Source: Phoronis australis
Lineage: Eukaryota > Phoronida > Phoronidae
Direction: 5' to 3'
Assembly (NCBI GenBank): GCA_002633005.1
Contig: NMRA01000056.1
Span: forward strand, 443,165 to 507,164
Length of the DNA: 64,000 nt
Position numbers and translations under genes: made by a program. The notes beneath the pieces were generated by a model. The model worked only from the letters and a program-made list of their open reading frames with translations. It made no database searches and was not told where the DNA came from. Below, in pieces: positions 21,129-33,860 of the stretch. Position 1 is the first letter of the stretch; every line of letters starts with the position of its first letter.

Positions 21129-24100
21129 TTAGAAAAAAGCCCCTTCTTCCCCCGATTGATCAGAATTTTTAACGTCTTTAATTTCATTGGTGACATTGCA
21201 TTCTTCTGGGATGTCCTCGTCTTCTGATTCTACAACATTTACTTCCACGCTGCCAATGTCAACCTCACTTTCGCGATTCGTACTATACACGTGTTTCTCC
21301 TTTCTGTTACTCAGACCTCGCTCAAAATTTGCACCGTCTTCGACGTCTGTGTCATTTTTACTAGATGCATCTGACATGGAATCGCAGACTTCGTTTGTCG
21401 ACACAGGAGCTTCAGCCAATTCGTCTTCAGCAGATATCTCATCTTCTTCAACATGCACTGTCTCTCCTTCTTCTGTTTCCAGCACATCCTTGTCGTCTAC
21501 AGTTTCTGCGGTGTCTGTTTCGAACGCAAGGTTGTCTATGCCGTCAACAGTTTGAGAAGAGCTATAAACGGGGTTATCAAGCGATTCTTTTTCGCCGTCA
21601 GCAGGAGCCTCTTCATGGTTAAGAACAGTGTCGCACTGAGCTTTACCGTCTGGCGAAACCTTGTCGAGAACAACGGCTTCTTTAGTGTCTGGACTGTGTT
21701 TCTCCATCGTGTTTGCATGTGAAGCTGCAACCGTGTCGTCTTCTATCTCAGTGATTTCCACCGCCGTGACGTAAGCTCCTGGTGGAGATCCCAATGACCT
21801 TGATTGGTCGACCGAAGAGTACCCGTCGTCGTTAGTACTTTTGTCGTCTGTTGCGTGATTCGGATGCTGGTTTTTAAGTGTGACGTCCCCCGTTTCAAGG
21901 TCAATTTGGATGTGAGACATCTCCACTTCTGGTTCAAGTGCCGGGCCACTGTCTCCGTCCATGTGGCGCTCAATGGCAACTATAACAAGAGGTTGTTTCA
22001 AATTTAAAAATCAGAACTAGTCTCCGTCCATCGAATTGAAATCGAACTTTTTTACGAATACCCCTTCCGTCCGCACGCACCCATGTTAAACGGCGACCAA
22101 AACGCAAGTGGTTGAACACGTCGTGTTCACAGTACTTGTGTGGACGGTCGAAAACACAAATTTCTAAAAATGTCGGGGTTTTTGTACCCGTGTCATGGTC
22201 GGATAGGCCTATGTGAGTGGACGAAGAAAAGGACACGAACACACGTGAGCACGGAGAACTTTTTGAGAACGCAAACAAACAGTTGTGTGTTCACAACGAA
22301 AACCAATTGGGCGGACAGGGTCTTAAAAACTTCATTGTCGTTATTGTAAGTTATGTTAATGAACTGACGTGTTTTGTAACACATCATCAAAACAAAAATC
22401 ATCTTTCCAGAAACAAAACTTACGATTTTCTCTGACTCTTTTCTGAATTTCTCTTGATTTCTTCTGAAATTGATGAAATTAAAATGTCATACGTGAACCA
22501 TCTTTGTGTAAGGTCCATTTAATAAGATAACAACTTCCTTGTTCAGAAGTATTCGTATTTGAAAACATGTTTCAATTGTTCATAAGGCAACGAAAAATCA
22601 TTTCAGGTTTTTTTTAATCAGCCAGTGGTAGACCAGGAGCGGTTCCGTAACTAACAAGACGGTGAAGAGAGAAAGCTGGTGATATCACGTGATTCGCTTG
22701 TGAAGCATGGCGATGTTTTCGCGAAAGCTTGCTAGATATTGCAAACCTCACAAGAATCCAACCTTAAGAAGCGGGGCTGTAAGTCTGACAGTCAAGACAC
22801 AGAAGCATGTGGCAGGGGTAAACGAATTCAGTCAAAAACTAACCTTTGTCTTGTTCCTGTATACACAACCGCTGATAGTGGCTACAATGATGAGGAATAA
22901 AACGCCACCACCGACACCGGCCAAAACATAGATGTCTGTAGGCCGCAGAGTAGAGGCTCCTGTCTGAGGCTTTGTCACCGTCTCAGTTGCACCGTAAGCT
23001 GGAAGACCAAGGTGAAATCTTGTGGCGAGTGTGCAGAAACAGTGAGCATATTTAGATCTTTTGTAATGCCAGTCGATCGACAATGTAAGTTCTTTGAAAA
23101 GTAAACTACGGTTTGTAAAGGCCACGGTTTGTCGAAAGCCTCATGTTATTTAGAAACGTGGCTTAACCGAAAAATAAACGGGTTCACCTATAGTGATATT
23201 ATGACTGAATGTTTGTTTTTAAAATTTGCATTTTTCGATCGTCTTTTTGTATATATGAGTAGGCCTATGCATGTATGACTGTAAGTATGTATGTATGTTT
23301 GTATGTATGTGTGTATGTATGTATGTATGTATGTATGTACGTGCATACGTACGAATGTATGTAACTGCGAATTCCGTTGTTCTTTAATTTCGTATAGAAG
23401 ATAGGCAAAAAGAATACCACGACTGCTTTATTTCACTCCTGAACCTGAACTGCCAACTCCCAGCCGGCTACAACCACCGTGAAACACTGCGGTAACTAAC
23501 CTAACAGTAGCTCATGTGACCCATATATTTGGACTTCACATAAACGGTGAGAGTAAAAAGAACATATCTGTATCATGCGCGCACACAGCCTAAAGCATAG
23601 GGTGGGGCTCGAATTTTTCGTGAAAGAAATCAACGAGGACTAAAGAAAAAAAAAAACGGGGCCACTAAGTTCAGGCCCACGAACTGTGCATCCGCGCCGA
23701 CTTCACGTGGGATTTTGTGGATTTTTGTCTCGTTTACTAGTACTTTTTGTTTCACTGAGGCGGACCTTTTTGCCCAATTTGCCAAATTGCCCCCCCCCCT
23801 CTTGGTGCGCCCGTGTGTATGTATATATGTATGTAATGTATGTACAACTTAAAAAGCGGATAACTTATTGAAGAAATGAAGTTTACAAAAGTAGATGCTC
23901 TTCCATTAATCGCACAATCAGGCCGTTACTCGTCTTTGATCTCTCACTACTGGACAAACCTGTACTCGCTTGTAACTCCGTGCACGCTGACTCGCCTGGG
24001 AACTGAACGTTGCTTGAACACACCCTGAACGAATACGTCTGGGATGGTTTCAGGTAATTCACCGTATACACGGGCACCGTCCTGTTCTGGAGGAGTACAA

Positions 24101-27100
24101 ATACATTGCCCTGCTTCTGCGTCAGCGTGAAGTGCTGGGTGGATCCTCCATCGAAGCCCGCGCTGCACTGAATCTCCGCACTAGTTGCGGTGACGTTATA
24201 CGAGCGGCAGTTGAACGGGGCTTCGGCAGGTCCTAGAAGACGCAATTTGATAAATACGTTGCTTAAAAGCAGCTCGATCCTTAATTTTTTTCTTTCGCAG
24301 GGAGCCCCCTCCCCCTCTCGCCAAAATGAATTAAATTTCAGCTGTGGATTTTAGAAATTTCTCGTATTGAAAAGTACGAAATGCAACACGCTGCAAACTT
24401 TGTCGTTCACCATTGGCAAAAATAGAAATTAAAAATTTTCCGTTCTTGAAGCGTGTACGTCCTTTTGAAACGTCATCAAAATTGTCTTTTTAGTGTTTTG
24501 AAAATGGTATTGACTTACCTGGTGCCTGGACGCGAAATATGCATGGTTGGGGCGTTGCACCGAACATGTTAGTCACGTTGCATTCAACAGTGTCGTAATC
24601 TGCTTCAGATCTAAATCAATGAAATAAAGATTTTCACTTACTAACTGACAGCAAACTGACATCTTAAGGCATATCATTTCTGAAACAGTTTCATATTAAC
24701 GTATAATACTTTTGGAACAATAATATGTTAACTTTGAAGCAACAGCAGCAGCGTCAGCGGCGGTATTAGGCCGACATCCGGTGTTAAGCGCACGATAACA
24801 GACAGCCATGTCGATTCTCATTTGTTCATTGTTCAAAGGTGGCCAATTTGTTACGGTTGTTCCTAAAAAAATATTGTCTTGTCAGTTCTTACAAAGAACT
24901 GAAACCAGTGCTGTAGTGGGGCGTAGGCGCACGTAGGCGCAGCCAACCACCTTTTGGCATTTAAACGTAGCGCCTACGCACCGTAAGTTACGTTCAGTGC
25001 TCAAGGTGATACGGCTGGGTTTCAGCGCCTAGTTACCTCTAATTTTACCACTACAGCACTGACTGGTAAGGTTGATACCAATTCCGAGCGCAATATGGTG
25101 TACACATCTTGGCCTACTTCAAAATGAGGTACCTTTCGACATTGAAGAATGCAGAGAACGAATTTTTTGTCTTTGGAACTCGATAATTTGCCTTACCTTA
25201 TGACATATTCGTACGAAGCGCTCGAATGATACTTATTATTTGGATCTTGAATTCCAAAATAGTTGTAGTATTGTCCCCTATGTTTGAAGTGAAAAGTCGC
25301 GTTGTTGGGATTGGAGTACACTGCACAAAGTAAACGAGCCGTTCCTCCAATTGGAACACCGAAACGCAACTTCAGACCATCGCGACAAACGGGACGATCT
25401 GAAAAACACACCAACTTAAATCTTTAAAGAGCTTGTATATAGAGGGTGGCGAAGAGTTCTCTGCTTTTAAAATGCCAAGACAACTCTGAATTCCGAGATG
25501 AAAACGTGATGCATCTGCCACGGGTAAAAACATAAACTTTAAGGTTATAACGCCTATTTTGAGACTCAGTATAATTGCAATATCAACTGAAGAACTTCTT
25601 AAAGTAGTAGTTCTAATAGTTAGCATCAACTTTACCCACACGAAGACGCTAGTCTATGCACACATCCACCAGCCTTAGGAAATATGACGTCGGACAATGT
25701 CTGTTAGGATCACTTACGATAAACATCCAATTGTGTCTCCGCGCTGGTGCCTGTCCCAAGAATGTTTGTTCCACGACATTTGTACTGCCCAACGTCTAAT
25801 CTGTAAAGCAAATCAACTACACATGGTAGATCTGTCTATCCTCAAAATTACATTTATGAAATTTAATCTAAATCAACAAATATGTATCAGAAAAGAAAAG
25901 TACGTATGTTTAACCTAGTTAGCAGTTCACCGTGCACCGTGAATTGCTATTTGGAGTTTCTTACCTATTTACAGACTTTATGGTAAGGGAAGGGATAGTA
26001 ACGTCGCTGTTCAACTCGTATCGAGGCTCTTCGAGATTTATCTGTCGGCCATCTTGAAACCACGAGACGTTATGGACACTCGGCCTGGCATCAATGGAGC
26101 AGTTGATTGTCGCGTCGCGTCCTTCACGATAGGTTCTTGTCAGTGGAGCCACACGAACGATGGGAATATCTGAAAGGTGATGCTACCGCAATAAAGAAAG
26201 AACCATGAAAGCAGAACTTACAAAGAGAGTTGACACGCCCGAAATCATCGAGACTTGATTTGAAAATTGACCAATCACGAGGCACTGTTCGAGCACATCC
26301 TCATGTTTCGTGCGATGTGATTGGTCAGTAGGCTCCAGTCAGTTCATCTAACTTTAATTTGATGCTGCCGGCTGAGCTCGTACCTCACCGTCTGCGCTGA
26401 CCCTTATGTTCATGTTGATGGTAACTGATGTGAATATGGTGTGACGTAGTGAAGGCATTTTGTTACTAAGCTCACTTAGAGAAACAATCAAACATGTTGC
26501 CATGTAGGGTGTTGTTGGGTGGCAAATTTGCAATATACTTACAGCTTAGCAGTAATGTTGTATTGGCTTCCCGATTCGGCAGATTGGCTCTGGTCATGAC
26601 CTCGTTCCAAACCTCACAAGTATAGACAATTCCGTCATCTTCTCGCGATGCCACGAACGTGATAGTGTTGGAGACATTGAATGTTCCATCCCTTTCAGTT
26701 ACAGAGCTTATGACACCGTCGACATTTTGCGTGCCTATTCTCCAACGCACAGTGGCTTTGGGTTTGGCACCAGCGCCGTGACAACTCAACTCTACGGGGC
26801 TCCCGACAATAATGGATTCATCGTTTCCGGTGATGACAGGAGAGAGCGGACTAACTGCAAATGCATTCGTAATCATCACAAGTGTGAGTTTGTATTAAAA
26901 GTTGGTTTAAGGATTTTATCGGCAGTCTGAAGCTCTAAATGGATATCTGGGTTGCGAGATTATTTTTAGTAAGGCGAATTATTTCCGTGGGTTGCAGGCG
27001 TCAAAGAAGAGTTGCGTAACTTAAGAAAAATTATTAAAAATACGCAAACGTTATCTCTATTGGAATCACATCATTTTCGGATGAAATGAAAAAAATGTAT

Positions 27101-29965
27101 AGCTCTTTGTCAGAAAGTGATGCATGGCCAAAACTATTGCACTATTTCTTACTTAACTGGGGCCATAATGTTAATTTTTAGACCCAACGAATCTGCTGAT
27201 GACCGAGGGGAAACGGGGGTCATCACATTTTGGTGTCCACGGAACAATTCAAGGTAGAGGCCGAGAGCAAGACGAATTTGTATTTAAATGATTTTCTGTT
27301 TACCGTTGATATCAACAATCCGGGATTTGGACTCTCTGTAGATTAGTGGTGGTGAGCTAGCGGTACAGATAACACTACCCTTCAGCATGTTGCGCGTCGC
27401 TGCCACCCTCAGAAGACTACGTCTGGTGCCTGTGCCGTCAACGTTGATGGTGTCGAAGTTACTACTCTGTGACGTCAGGTCAGACACATTGCTGTGGACA
27501 TCTTGAAATTAGACAAAAACTTGTGTAAAACGGGAAGTGCGGAGATCTTGAAGAGAATTCCAAAAGTCTGAGTTCGAAAGAATGATTTCCGCCACACGTT
27601 TGTATTTCGTAGTGGAAGCTATAGCTAGACTTAACTAGCTCGCGACAACTTCAACAGAGTGCAGACGCCGCCTGGTGAGCGACAATCACGGTACAAGCTT
27701 GGCTGAGGTTGGTAGACACAAGAATCTCGGGAAGAGAGTTAGAGCGATCATGCGCTTATAGCTTGTAATACACAGCGATATCTCGCGACGTATTGCGTTT
27801 TTGCAAGATTCCAGCGCCTACGGAACGCACGCGTAGAGACAAATAAGTCTTACATTTTAGAGTGCTCATAAACCTACATTCCGTCAAAAACGTACTTCAT
27901 GATATTTAGTCTACTTACTGTTATAAAAGTTGACAACTTGTTTCTTATTCAGCATATTGGAAGTGATTTCTCAGATAGGAAGAGCTGACGGTTCGTTATT
28001 GTTTGAGACCAGGCTCGACAAGTTACGGTGTGTCAATTTGTTACAAACATGTCTTCAAGCTACTGCGGCTGGCACATTGTTCCTATAAGCTCAGATTCTT
28101 CTGAGTCAGAAAACGAACTGAGTCCGGTTTTATATCGATAAGCGGTCTAAATCAAAAGTTAGTTTTTTGACGGAAGGTGGGTTCGTGACAGCTTTAACAA
28201 GAGATTTGAACAATATAAGACCAAAAATAACGAAAGACGTTGGTATAATACATCCTTAGTTGACTTAGAATGATCACGAGTTTTAGATCATTGTGATCGT
28301 TCTTACCAGTCATAGCCCAGGTGAACTGCGGCAGTGGTTTTCCGCCAGAAGACGTGCACTCGTATTGTAACTCAGTTCCCTCATCGAGTGTTGTGGACGG
28401 TCCGCTCATCGCCAGTGGAATCGGGGGAACTGCAATAAACAGGATAACGATGCCACATGGTAATTCGAATTGAGAACTGATTGTAGAAAGCCACGTTTCC
28501 AGGCGTAATTTTAGGAGCACGTCCTCCCACGTCTTTGACGCACAAAAATTATCGTTGACGAAATGTAGATAGGCCTATTCAGTATGTTAAACCTAGATTT
28601 GATCTATTGGAAGATAGTAACCGTGACTCGTTCCTTAAAGCCTCAAAATAAGATGGTGCGCTATTCACGTTGTCAATCCTCATAAGTTTGAAACAAGTTT
28701 TTTTAATACCTCTCGAAGTCGGAGAGCGTGACTAATGCTTGAAGTGAGTTACACAACGATTGTGAGGAAAGACCGCCTATTTCAAAGTACACACAATACA
28801 ACTCATGATACAGTGGGAAAGTGTTTTGTTTAAATAACGATTTTATCACCCAAGGAATCATCGCCAGGTGACCACGCCAGTTTTTGATGATTGCGTCAAA
28901 GCAGGGTTTAGTATCCTTTTGGCTCGAGCCAACGCGGGCGCACTGAATTTGTGTCATAATTACACCTGATATTTCTTGAATAATACGCATTCAGATTTGT
29001 TGTGAAAATACTTATTCCAACTCTGGATTCATGGGTTTGGTTAAACTGAAATGCAGTTAGCTGATTCGACCAATCATTAATCACGTAACGTACCGAAGTA
29101 GCAGGCGAAATCATACATATTAAAAAGCCCTCTAAAAAGAAATCGAGCCGAAAAAGGACAGAAAATACTTCGAATTGGCTTATTAATTTGAAACCCAGTG
29201 GGTCAATTGGCCTATAGCTACGTTTTTTTAAATGATCCCTGAAACTGTTCGAACATGAAACGAGCAATTTACCTTCTCCAAACAGTTCGAGGTTGCACTA
29301 CTATCAGTTTCTCGTCATGTCGAGCCCATTCAACCGGATAGAGGCAGATCTAGGATTTTTTAAAGGGGGAGGTCGGTTCAAGCACTTTTTAAAAAGAGGG
29401 GTTCAAGTCAACAATTTAAAAATTTTAGATTTGATATCACTAAAATCAAGGGAAAAAGAGGGTCCGGATCCCTTTGACCCCCTTGGATCCGCTTATGTAG
29501 TTGGTTTTCAATAGGCCTACAAAACTAATGTCGTTTTCAGGAAAAGTGAAAATTTTACTGCTTAGCAGTTTACTTGTTCTGAGTCTCGCTTTCCATTCTT
29601 TTAAAAGATTTTTAGTTACATTTACCCAGTATGACCAGAGTTACTTCTTGAACATTTGTACTGGATGAGAAGTCGTAACATCGATAGGTGGCTTCGTCTG
29701 ACAGCGCCACCTGTTTGATGGAGAGAACGTAGCGACCATTTTCAATCTTCACTGAATATTTGGTGGCGTCCACATTCGCCTGTAGGTTGGTGTTCACACT
29801 AAGGACGCCTCCGCCCTTGTCCCAGAAAATTGCTGCGCCTTGTCGATTGCAAACTATGTTCGCTGTTGATCCCTGGATTGCGGGGTGGGTTGTCACGGAT
29901 TGCGTGGCGACGGACTTCAGTGCCAACACGACTCCCAGCAGTGTAAAATGTAACTCGTGTCTCAT
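21129..29965 (-). CDS. Nephrin/KIRREL-like Ig-superfamily receptor (5 Ig + FNIII + TM + acidic tail)
   Basis: Exons read on the minus strand: 29965-29626, 28429-28307, 27501-27304, 26854-26543, 26169-25965, 25800-25718, 25398-25197, 24610-24519, 24232-23960, 22998-22844 and 21979-21129. Phases match at every junction from the first exon to 22844. The start MRHELHFTLLGVVLALKSV is a signal peptide. Ig cysteine pairs are seen in five domains (IVCNRQG/YRCYDF; YECTSSG/VICTASS; LSCHGAG/YTCEVWN; INCSIDA/YKCRGTN; LLCAVYS/VECNVTN). An FNIII-like domain follows (FNCRSYNVTATSAEIQC). The single membrane helix is VLAGVGGGVLFLIIVATIS, then basic RNKTK. The tail of about 280 aa is acidic and contains DNPVYSSS and IDNLAF, sorting or adaptor-type motifs. 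The last junction does not match in phase, so a small exon is missing or broken. Cell-adhesion or recognition role inferred. Confidence 0.85.
22010..22830 (-). other. Receptor intron where a small exon is probably missed
   Basis: The membrane exon ends in phase 0 (ACAAAG|GTTAGT at 22844), but the tail exon (acceptor TTGTTATAG at 21980) needs phase 1 to read its long frame. In phase 0 it hits a stop near 21743. An intervening exon of length 1 mod 3 would solve this; I could not identify one with confidence. Confidence 0.5.
23277..23350. repeat. (TATG)n microsatellite in receptor intron
   Basis: Roughly 70 bases of TGTA/TATG tetranucleotide repeats with a few variants (TTTG, TGTG, TACG). It lies between the FNIII and membrane exons. 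Confidence 0.9.
24906..25061. mobile_element. 156-bp hAT-like MITE in receptor intron
   Basis: Perfect 14-bp terminal inverted repeats (CAGTGCTGTAGTGG at the left, its complement at 25048-25061). hAT elements often begin CAGTGxTG. The flanking octamers ACTGAAAC and ACTGGTAA agree at 5 of 8 positions, compatible with an eroded 8-bp target duplication. The interior has GTAGGCGC-type palindromes and no coding sequence. Confidence 0.75.
28131..28200 (+). repeat. Dispersed short repeat, family D (copy 2)
   Basis: Reads GCGGTCTAAATCAAAAGTTA then GTTTTTTGACGGAAGGTGGG and AGCTTTAA, matching the other family D copies. It lies in the first part of the receptor gene's intron between the Ig exons at 28307 and 27501. 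A GTTTGAGACCAGGCTCGACA motif often found just before this repeat is at about 28002. Confidence 0.7.
29338..29500 (+). mobile_element. Short TIR element, family B (copy 1)
   Basis: Begins AGAGGCAGATCTAGGATTTT and ends in CTTGGATCCGCTT, an imperfect inverted terminus. The interior (AAAGGGGGAGGTCGGTTCAA, TTTAAAAAGAGGGGTTCAAG, ATTTGATATCACTAAAATCA) matches 41985-42118 in reverse. It lies in the receptor's first intron. Confidence 0.7.
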
Positions 29966-30079
29966 TCTGTAACTGACAACATAAAACTGTGAATGCAACT
30001 TGAAAACGGGAACTCGGTTCACTTTTAGAGTTTTGTTTCAAATTTCACACAATTTCTCGTTCGCTTGCATCTGTGTGTA

Positions 30080-31520
30080 GTTATTATTATTTTATTATTA
30101 TTGTGATATTTAAAATGAGGGTGGCCTCTTCAGTGACAGCACTGCTTTCCAAGAGGGCCCTCAACAAGAAAAACAGTAATATAATACAATGAAGTAATAA
30201 AACAACAATGAAAAATACGTAACAAAGATACAATTAAAACAGGTTTAGAATTAAGACAATAATTAAATGACAAATAATGGTAAAAAATTAACTAAGACAG
30301 ATGAAATAAATTAAGAGATGACTCTAGACAATGAGAGTATTTACGACAATGAAAAAAATGACATGATTAAGACAGGCAGGGTATAAAAGGTTAAGTAAAT
30401 TACAGCCACTTTTTAACATTAACTTTAAAGGTAGTAATTGAATTGGACCGTTTAATTTCTGGGCTAAAAGAATTCCATATTATAGCAGCTGCATAGATAA
30501 AAGATCTCTTGCCCGTCTCGGTTTTAATTTTTTTAGAAGAAACATTGCCAGCAACAGAAGAACGTGTAGAATAAACAGCCTGACTGCTATTGAATTTACT
30601 GCTGAGATATGCTGGAGCCAAGCCATTGATACATCTGTATATACAACAGGCAGAGAGATATTTATTTCTTTGTCTTACTTTCATAAATCCCAGCTTGGAG
30701 TACAAGTCGTCAACCCTAGTGTCCCTAATTTTAGTACCCAGGATAGCCCTGGCGGCTCTATTTTGGATTACTTGGACTTTGTTTACAAGTGTGTCACTAG
30801 TGTGCCCCCAAACCGGTAAACAATAATCAATATGAGGCTGAATAATACAATGGTAAAGGGTCTTAAGGGTACGGACATTAAGAAATTTGCCTAGACGTTT
30901 AAGTACACCGATTTTCTTTGATAATTTCTTTGTGATATGATCTATGTGCATATTAAATTTAAGATTGGGATCTAAAATAAGGCCCAAGTACTTAAACTTG
31001 TCAACATTCTCGATGGGAGAACCGTTGATAGAAAGGGATAGTTTTTGTTGCTTTAATTTCTGGTGGGTTCCAAACAGCATCGACTTGGTTTTACTAACGT
31101 TAAGAGTGAGTTTATTTTGAATCAGCCAGTCATGGATAATGGCTAGCTCATTGTTGAGAGAAGTTTCGAGTTCATTAACCGATCCAGCTGTGGACATAAT
31201 TGCAGTGTCATCAGCGTATAAAACTGGGACACTGTTGTGGAGGACCGTAGGGAGGTCGTTAACAAAAATAGTGAATAATAGAGGGCCCAAAATGGAACCC
31301 TGAGGTACCCCCGTGATTACGGTTGAGTAGTCAGAAAGTATACCACCGTATTTGGTGGCCTGTTTACGGTCGTATAAGTAGTTTCTAAACCAAAGGAGTT
31401 CGTTATCATTAACTCCATATGACTCTAGTTTCTGCAATAGGATACCATGGTCCACAGTGTCAAAGGCTTTCTTAAGGTCAACAAAGACAGCACCAGTTAT
31501 TATGTTATTTTCTGAAACGT
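30080..31520 (-). mobile_element. 5'-truncated non-LTR retrotransposon (CR1/L2/Rex-like)
   Basis: The element opens on the minus strand at about 31520, inside the reverse transcriptase. It continues through a 3' UTR and ends in a (TAA)n-type tail at 30080-30103. 5' truncation with a microsatellite-like 3' tail is typical of target-primed LINE insertion. It lies just upstream of the Ig receptor start, on the same strand. Confidence 0.88.
30400..31515 (-). pseudogene. LINE reverse transcriptase, C-terminal part
   Basis: Readable boxes in order are VFVDLKKAFDTVDHG, GVPQGSILGPLLFTIFVNDL, VLYADDTAIM (the YADD active site), KLTLNVSKTKSM and KFKYLGLILD. A C-terminal region ends NSITTFKVNVKKWL. The frame is open from about 31515 to the stop at 30400 with no internal stop or shift, so the insertion is fairly young. 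The endonuclease and first RT motifs are missing through 5' truncation, so it cannot act on its own. Confidence 0.9.
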
Positions 31521-33419
31521 TTTATCCTAACAGGCTTTTCCGGTTAAACTGATGCAACAGGTTTTATGACAAACAATGAACTGAAACGTTGACATTATGC
31601 ATTTTCATAAAGTTTACTTAAGTGTCTTTTTCCCTTTATACTTATGATTTTAAACTTCATTTATAGGAGCAGACGTCTTTCCCTTGCAAACGAGCATGTC
31701 TCGAATTAGGTGTTTTTGTTTGTCTATGTTGACTCTTTTCTTTAAACACCACAAAGTAGACGACGAAACGAATAAAATGCGCAAAGTTGGTCAATGAACA
31801 ACGTTTTGTTTTGTAATTGTTCACTAAATGTAATTCTCTTGTTTTTTAACATTTATCATTTCATATTTATTAATTGATAGATATTTCGTGTAATGTTTTT
31901 TTCTTGAATGTAATGAATTGCTTTCCGGGTAAACTGCATTTCACTTTTTAATTGTTTTGTTAAATAAAGGTTTAATTTAAAGAAACGTTTTCCGTGGCGT
32001 TTGAGCACGTGACCTGCGGGAACTGCCGTTACTCGCAAGCTACCATTTCCCCGTCGTGTACAAGTAACACTGGAGTTCAGTCATGATGCCCCGGCCAGCA
32101 ATTCAATACACCGGCAATATATCGCGCTTCAGAATAGAAGTCCTACAACCCGGGATTAACCGTTTCACGGATTTTTCTTGTTCGTCTGGAAGTGTTCAGT
32201 AGCATCACAAACTCGAGTTACTTGAATTTTTCGAATATGGTTCTCTTTTAAGTTTCGTTAGATTAGTCTTCAAATATCGTTCTCTTTCAGATTTCGTTAG
32301 ATTATCCTTTAGTGGGCTGTTACGCAATAGACGGTATTAGGTGGAACCGATTGCACGAATTCTGCATTCAAAATTGATTGGAGAAGACACTCTGCACGCT
32401 GCATTCGAAAACTACTGCAGTTTGTTAGCTATTTGGATTTCTGAGGTGACCTGGAAGGTCAGGCCACTTTATTATTTCGATTATAGCCAGGAAGCATGAG
32501 TTCCTTTCATTAAATCCAAAATTAAAAGCAAAACTTTTGAAAGTTACATTATTCTGAAGCTCGAATTATTCAAACATTACAAACAATTTTGTCAATTTCG
32601 ACTGCTTATGAAGCTTGTCGAAGTCATAAAGTGTAGAAGATACAGCATAGGGTAAACATGACCTCGTTGGCAACGTTTGTAAACAAAATACCTAAAACTA
32701 CAATGGGACTTAGAATTAATCACATCGCTAACATGACCTCATCACTATTAAGTCGAAATTACCTATCCAGGTATGTTAATGACGAGTAGAATGCAAACAT
32801 TCTATCTTTATTGGTATTCGGACAAAACGTTGACCGGAAACATTTATGACTGTGACTCAGTCGCGAAAACTCGAAACGATTCTAGAAATATTTAATGGAA
32901 TTGATAGTCTCTCTCAAATTTGCCCAATAAAATATTCCAGTGAAAATACTGTCTTGGCATTAGTAGTTGGGGAGAAATCTGTAAAACTAATTTGTTTATT
33001 TGCAAAGCATTTTCTTTTCCTCTGGTTTTACAAATTTATATCACAGACGTATCGTCACTACAAAATATCATTTTGATATCATCGGCCTGTATGTATCTCC
33101 GTTTTACTGTTTAACAATAATCTAAAAATTATCCGCTATTAAGAAGTGAAGGTCGGTACCACTCAGGTTCGCGGTTCGCCGATCATTTTGTGGCACACAA
33201 CCAGGAATTCAATAAGCTAAAGCTAACAATGAAATTCTGAAATCTTTTTGGGAACAATTTAAACCAAACTTTGCGTAAAATCAACCATTTAGCAACATCT
33301 CTGGTTACCATCGATTTTAGGATGGGTCCTTTTGTTTCTTACCGCGAGGTGATAAAATCGAAAGATCATTGTTTCACGGGGAAAAATGATCACCGCTGCT
33401 GAATTTCTTCCATTGTGAC
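31521..33419. other. No gene or element recognised
   Basis: AT-rich sequence with only short chance frames; no splice-bounded exon or repeat partner was found. Confidence 0.5.
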
Positions 33420-33860
33420 ACAATGCCCGGTTGTAGGAAACAGTCCCAAACAGGGACTCAACAAAGTTCTCTAAATGTTTCGTAAATTTGTTTCGTTCTT
33501 TACTCACAGATGTAATATTTATTTATTATTTTATCTTCATCACGAGCTCTTCTTTGACTTAATGACATTTTCGAATAAAGTAATTAAAAACTGGGACCTT
33601 AATTCTGTCAAAATAATTAGGGACTTAGTCCTTAAATTAGGGGCATTGCATGAAAAGATCCCTGCTTTTTTCTATAATATAGAACATTCAACGTGGAATT
33701 CACTCTCGATTTGTATCAAAGTCAAAAATTTACTTAGTAATAAAACTCAAACAGCATAAGAAAGAACAATCATTATTTTCACAAGCGCACAAATACGCAG
33801 TAGATTTAGAGAACTTAGAGGAGTCCCTATTTGGGCCTGTTTCATGCAACCGGGCACTGG
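33420..33860. mobile_element. Fold-back element, about 440 bp
   Basis: The arms at about 33420-33475 and 33803-33860 are inverted copies (left CCCGGTTGTAGGAAACAGTC, right GACTGTTT-type CCTGTTTCATGCAACCGGG). They share a GAGTCCCT.TTTGGG core and flank AT-rich sequence. No transposase frame is present. Family unknown. Confidence 0.65.

Noticed and set aside
21187-21622. Plus-strand Ser-rich frames opposite the receptor tail
   Set aside because: They are antisense shadows of the acidic tail exon.
30590-30826. Plus-strand frame across the LINE
   Set aside because: Antisense to an intact reverse transcriptase frame.
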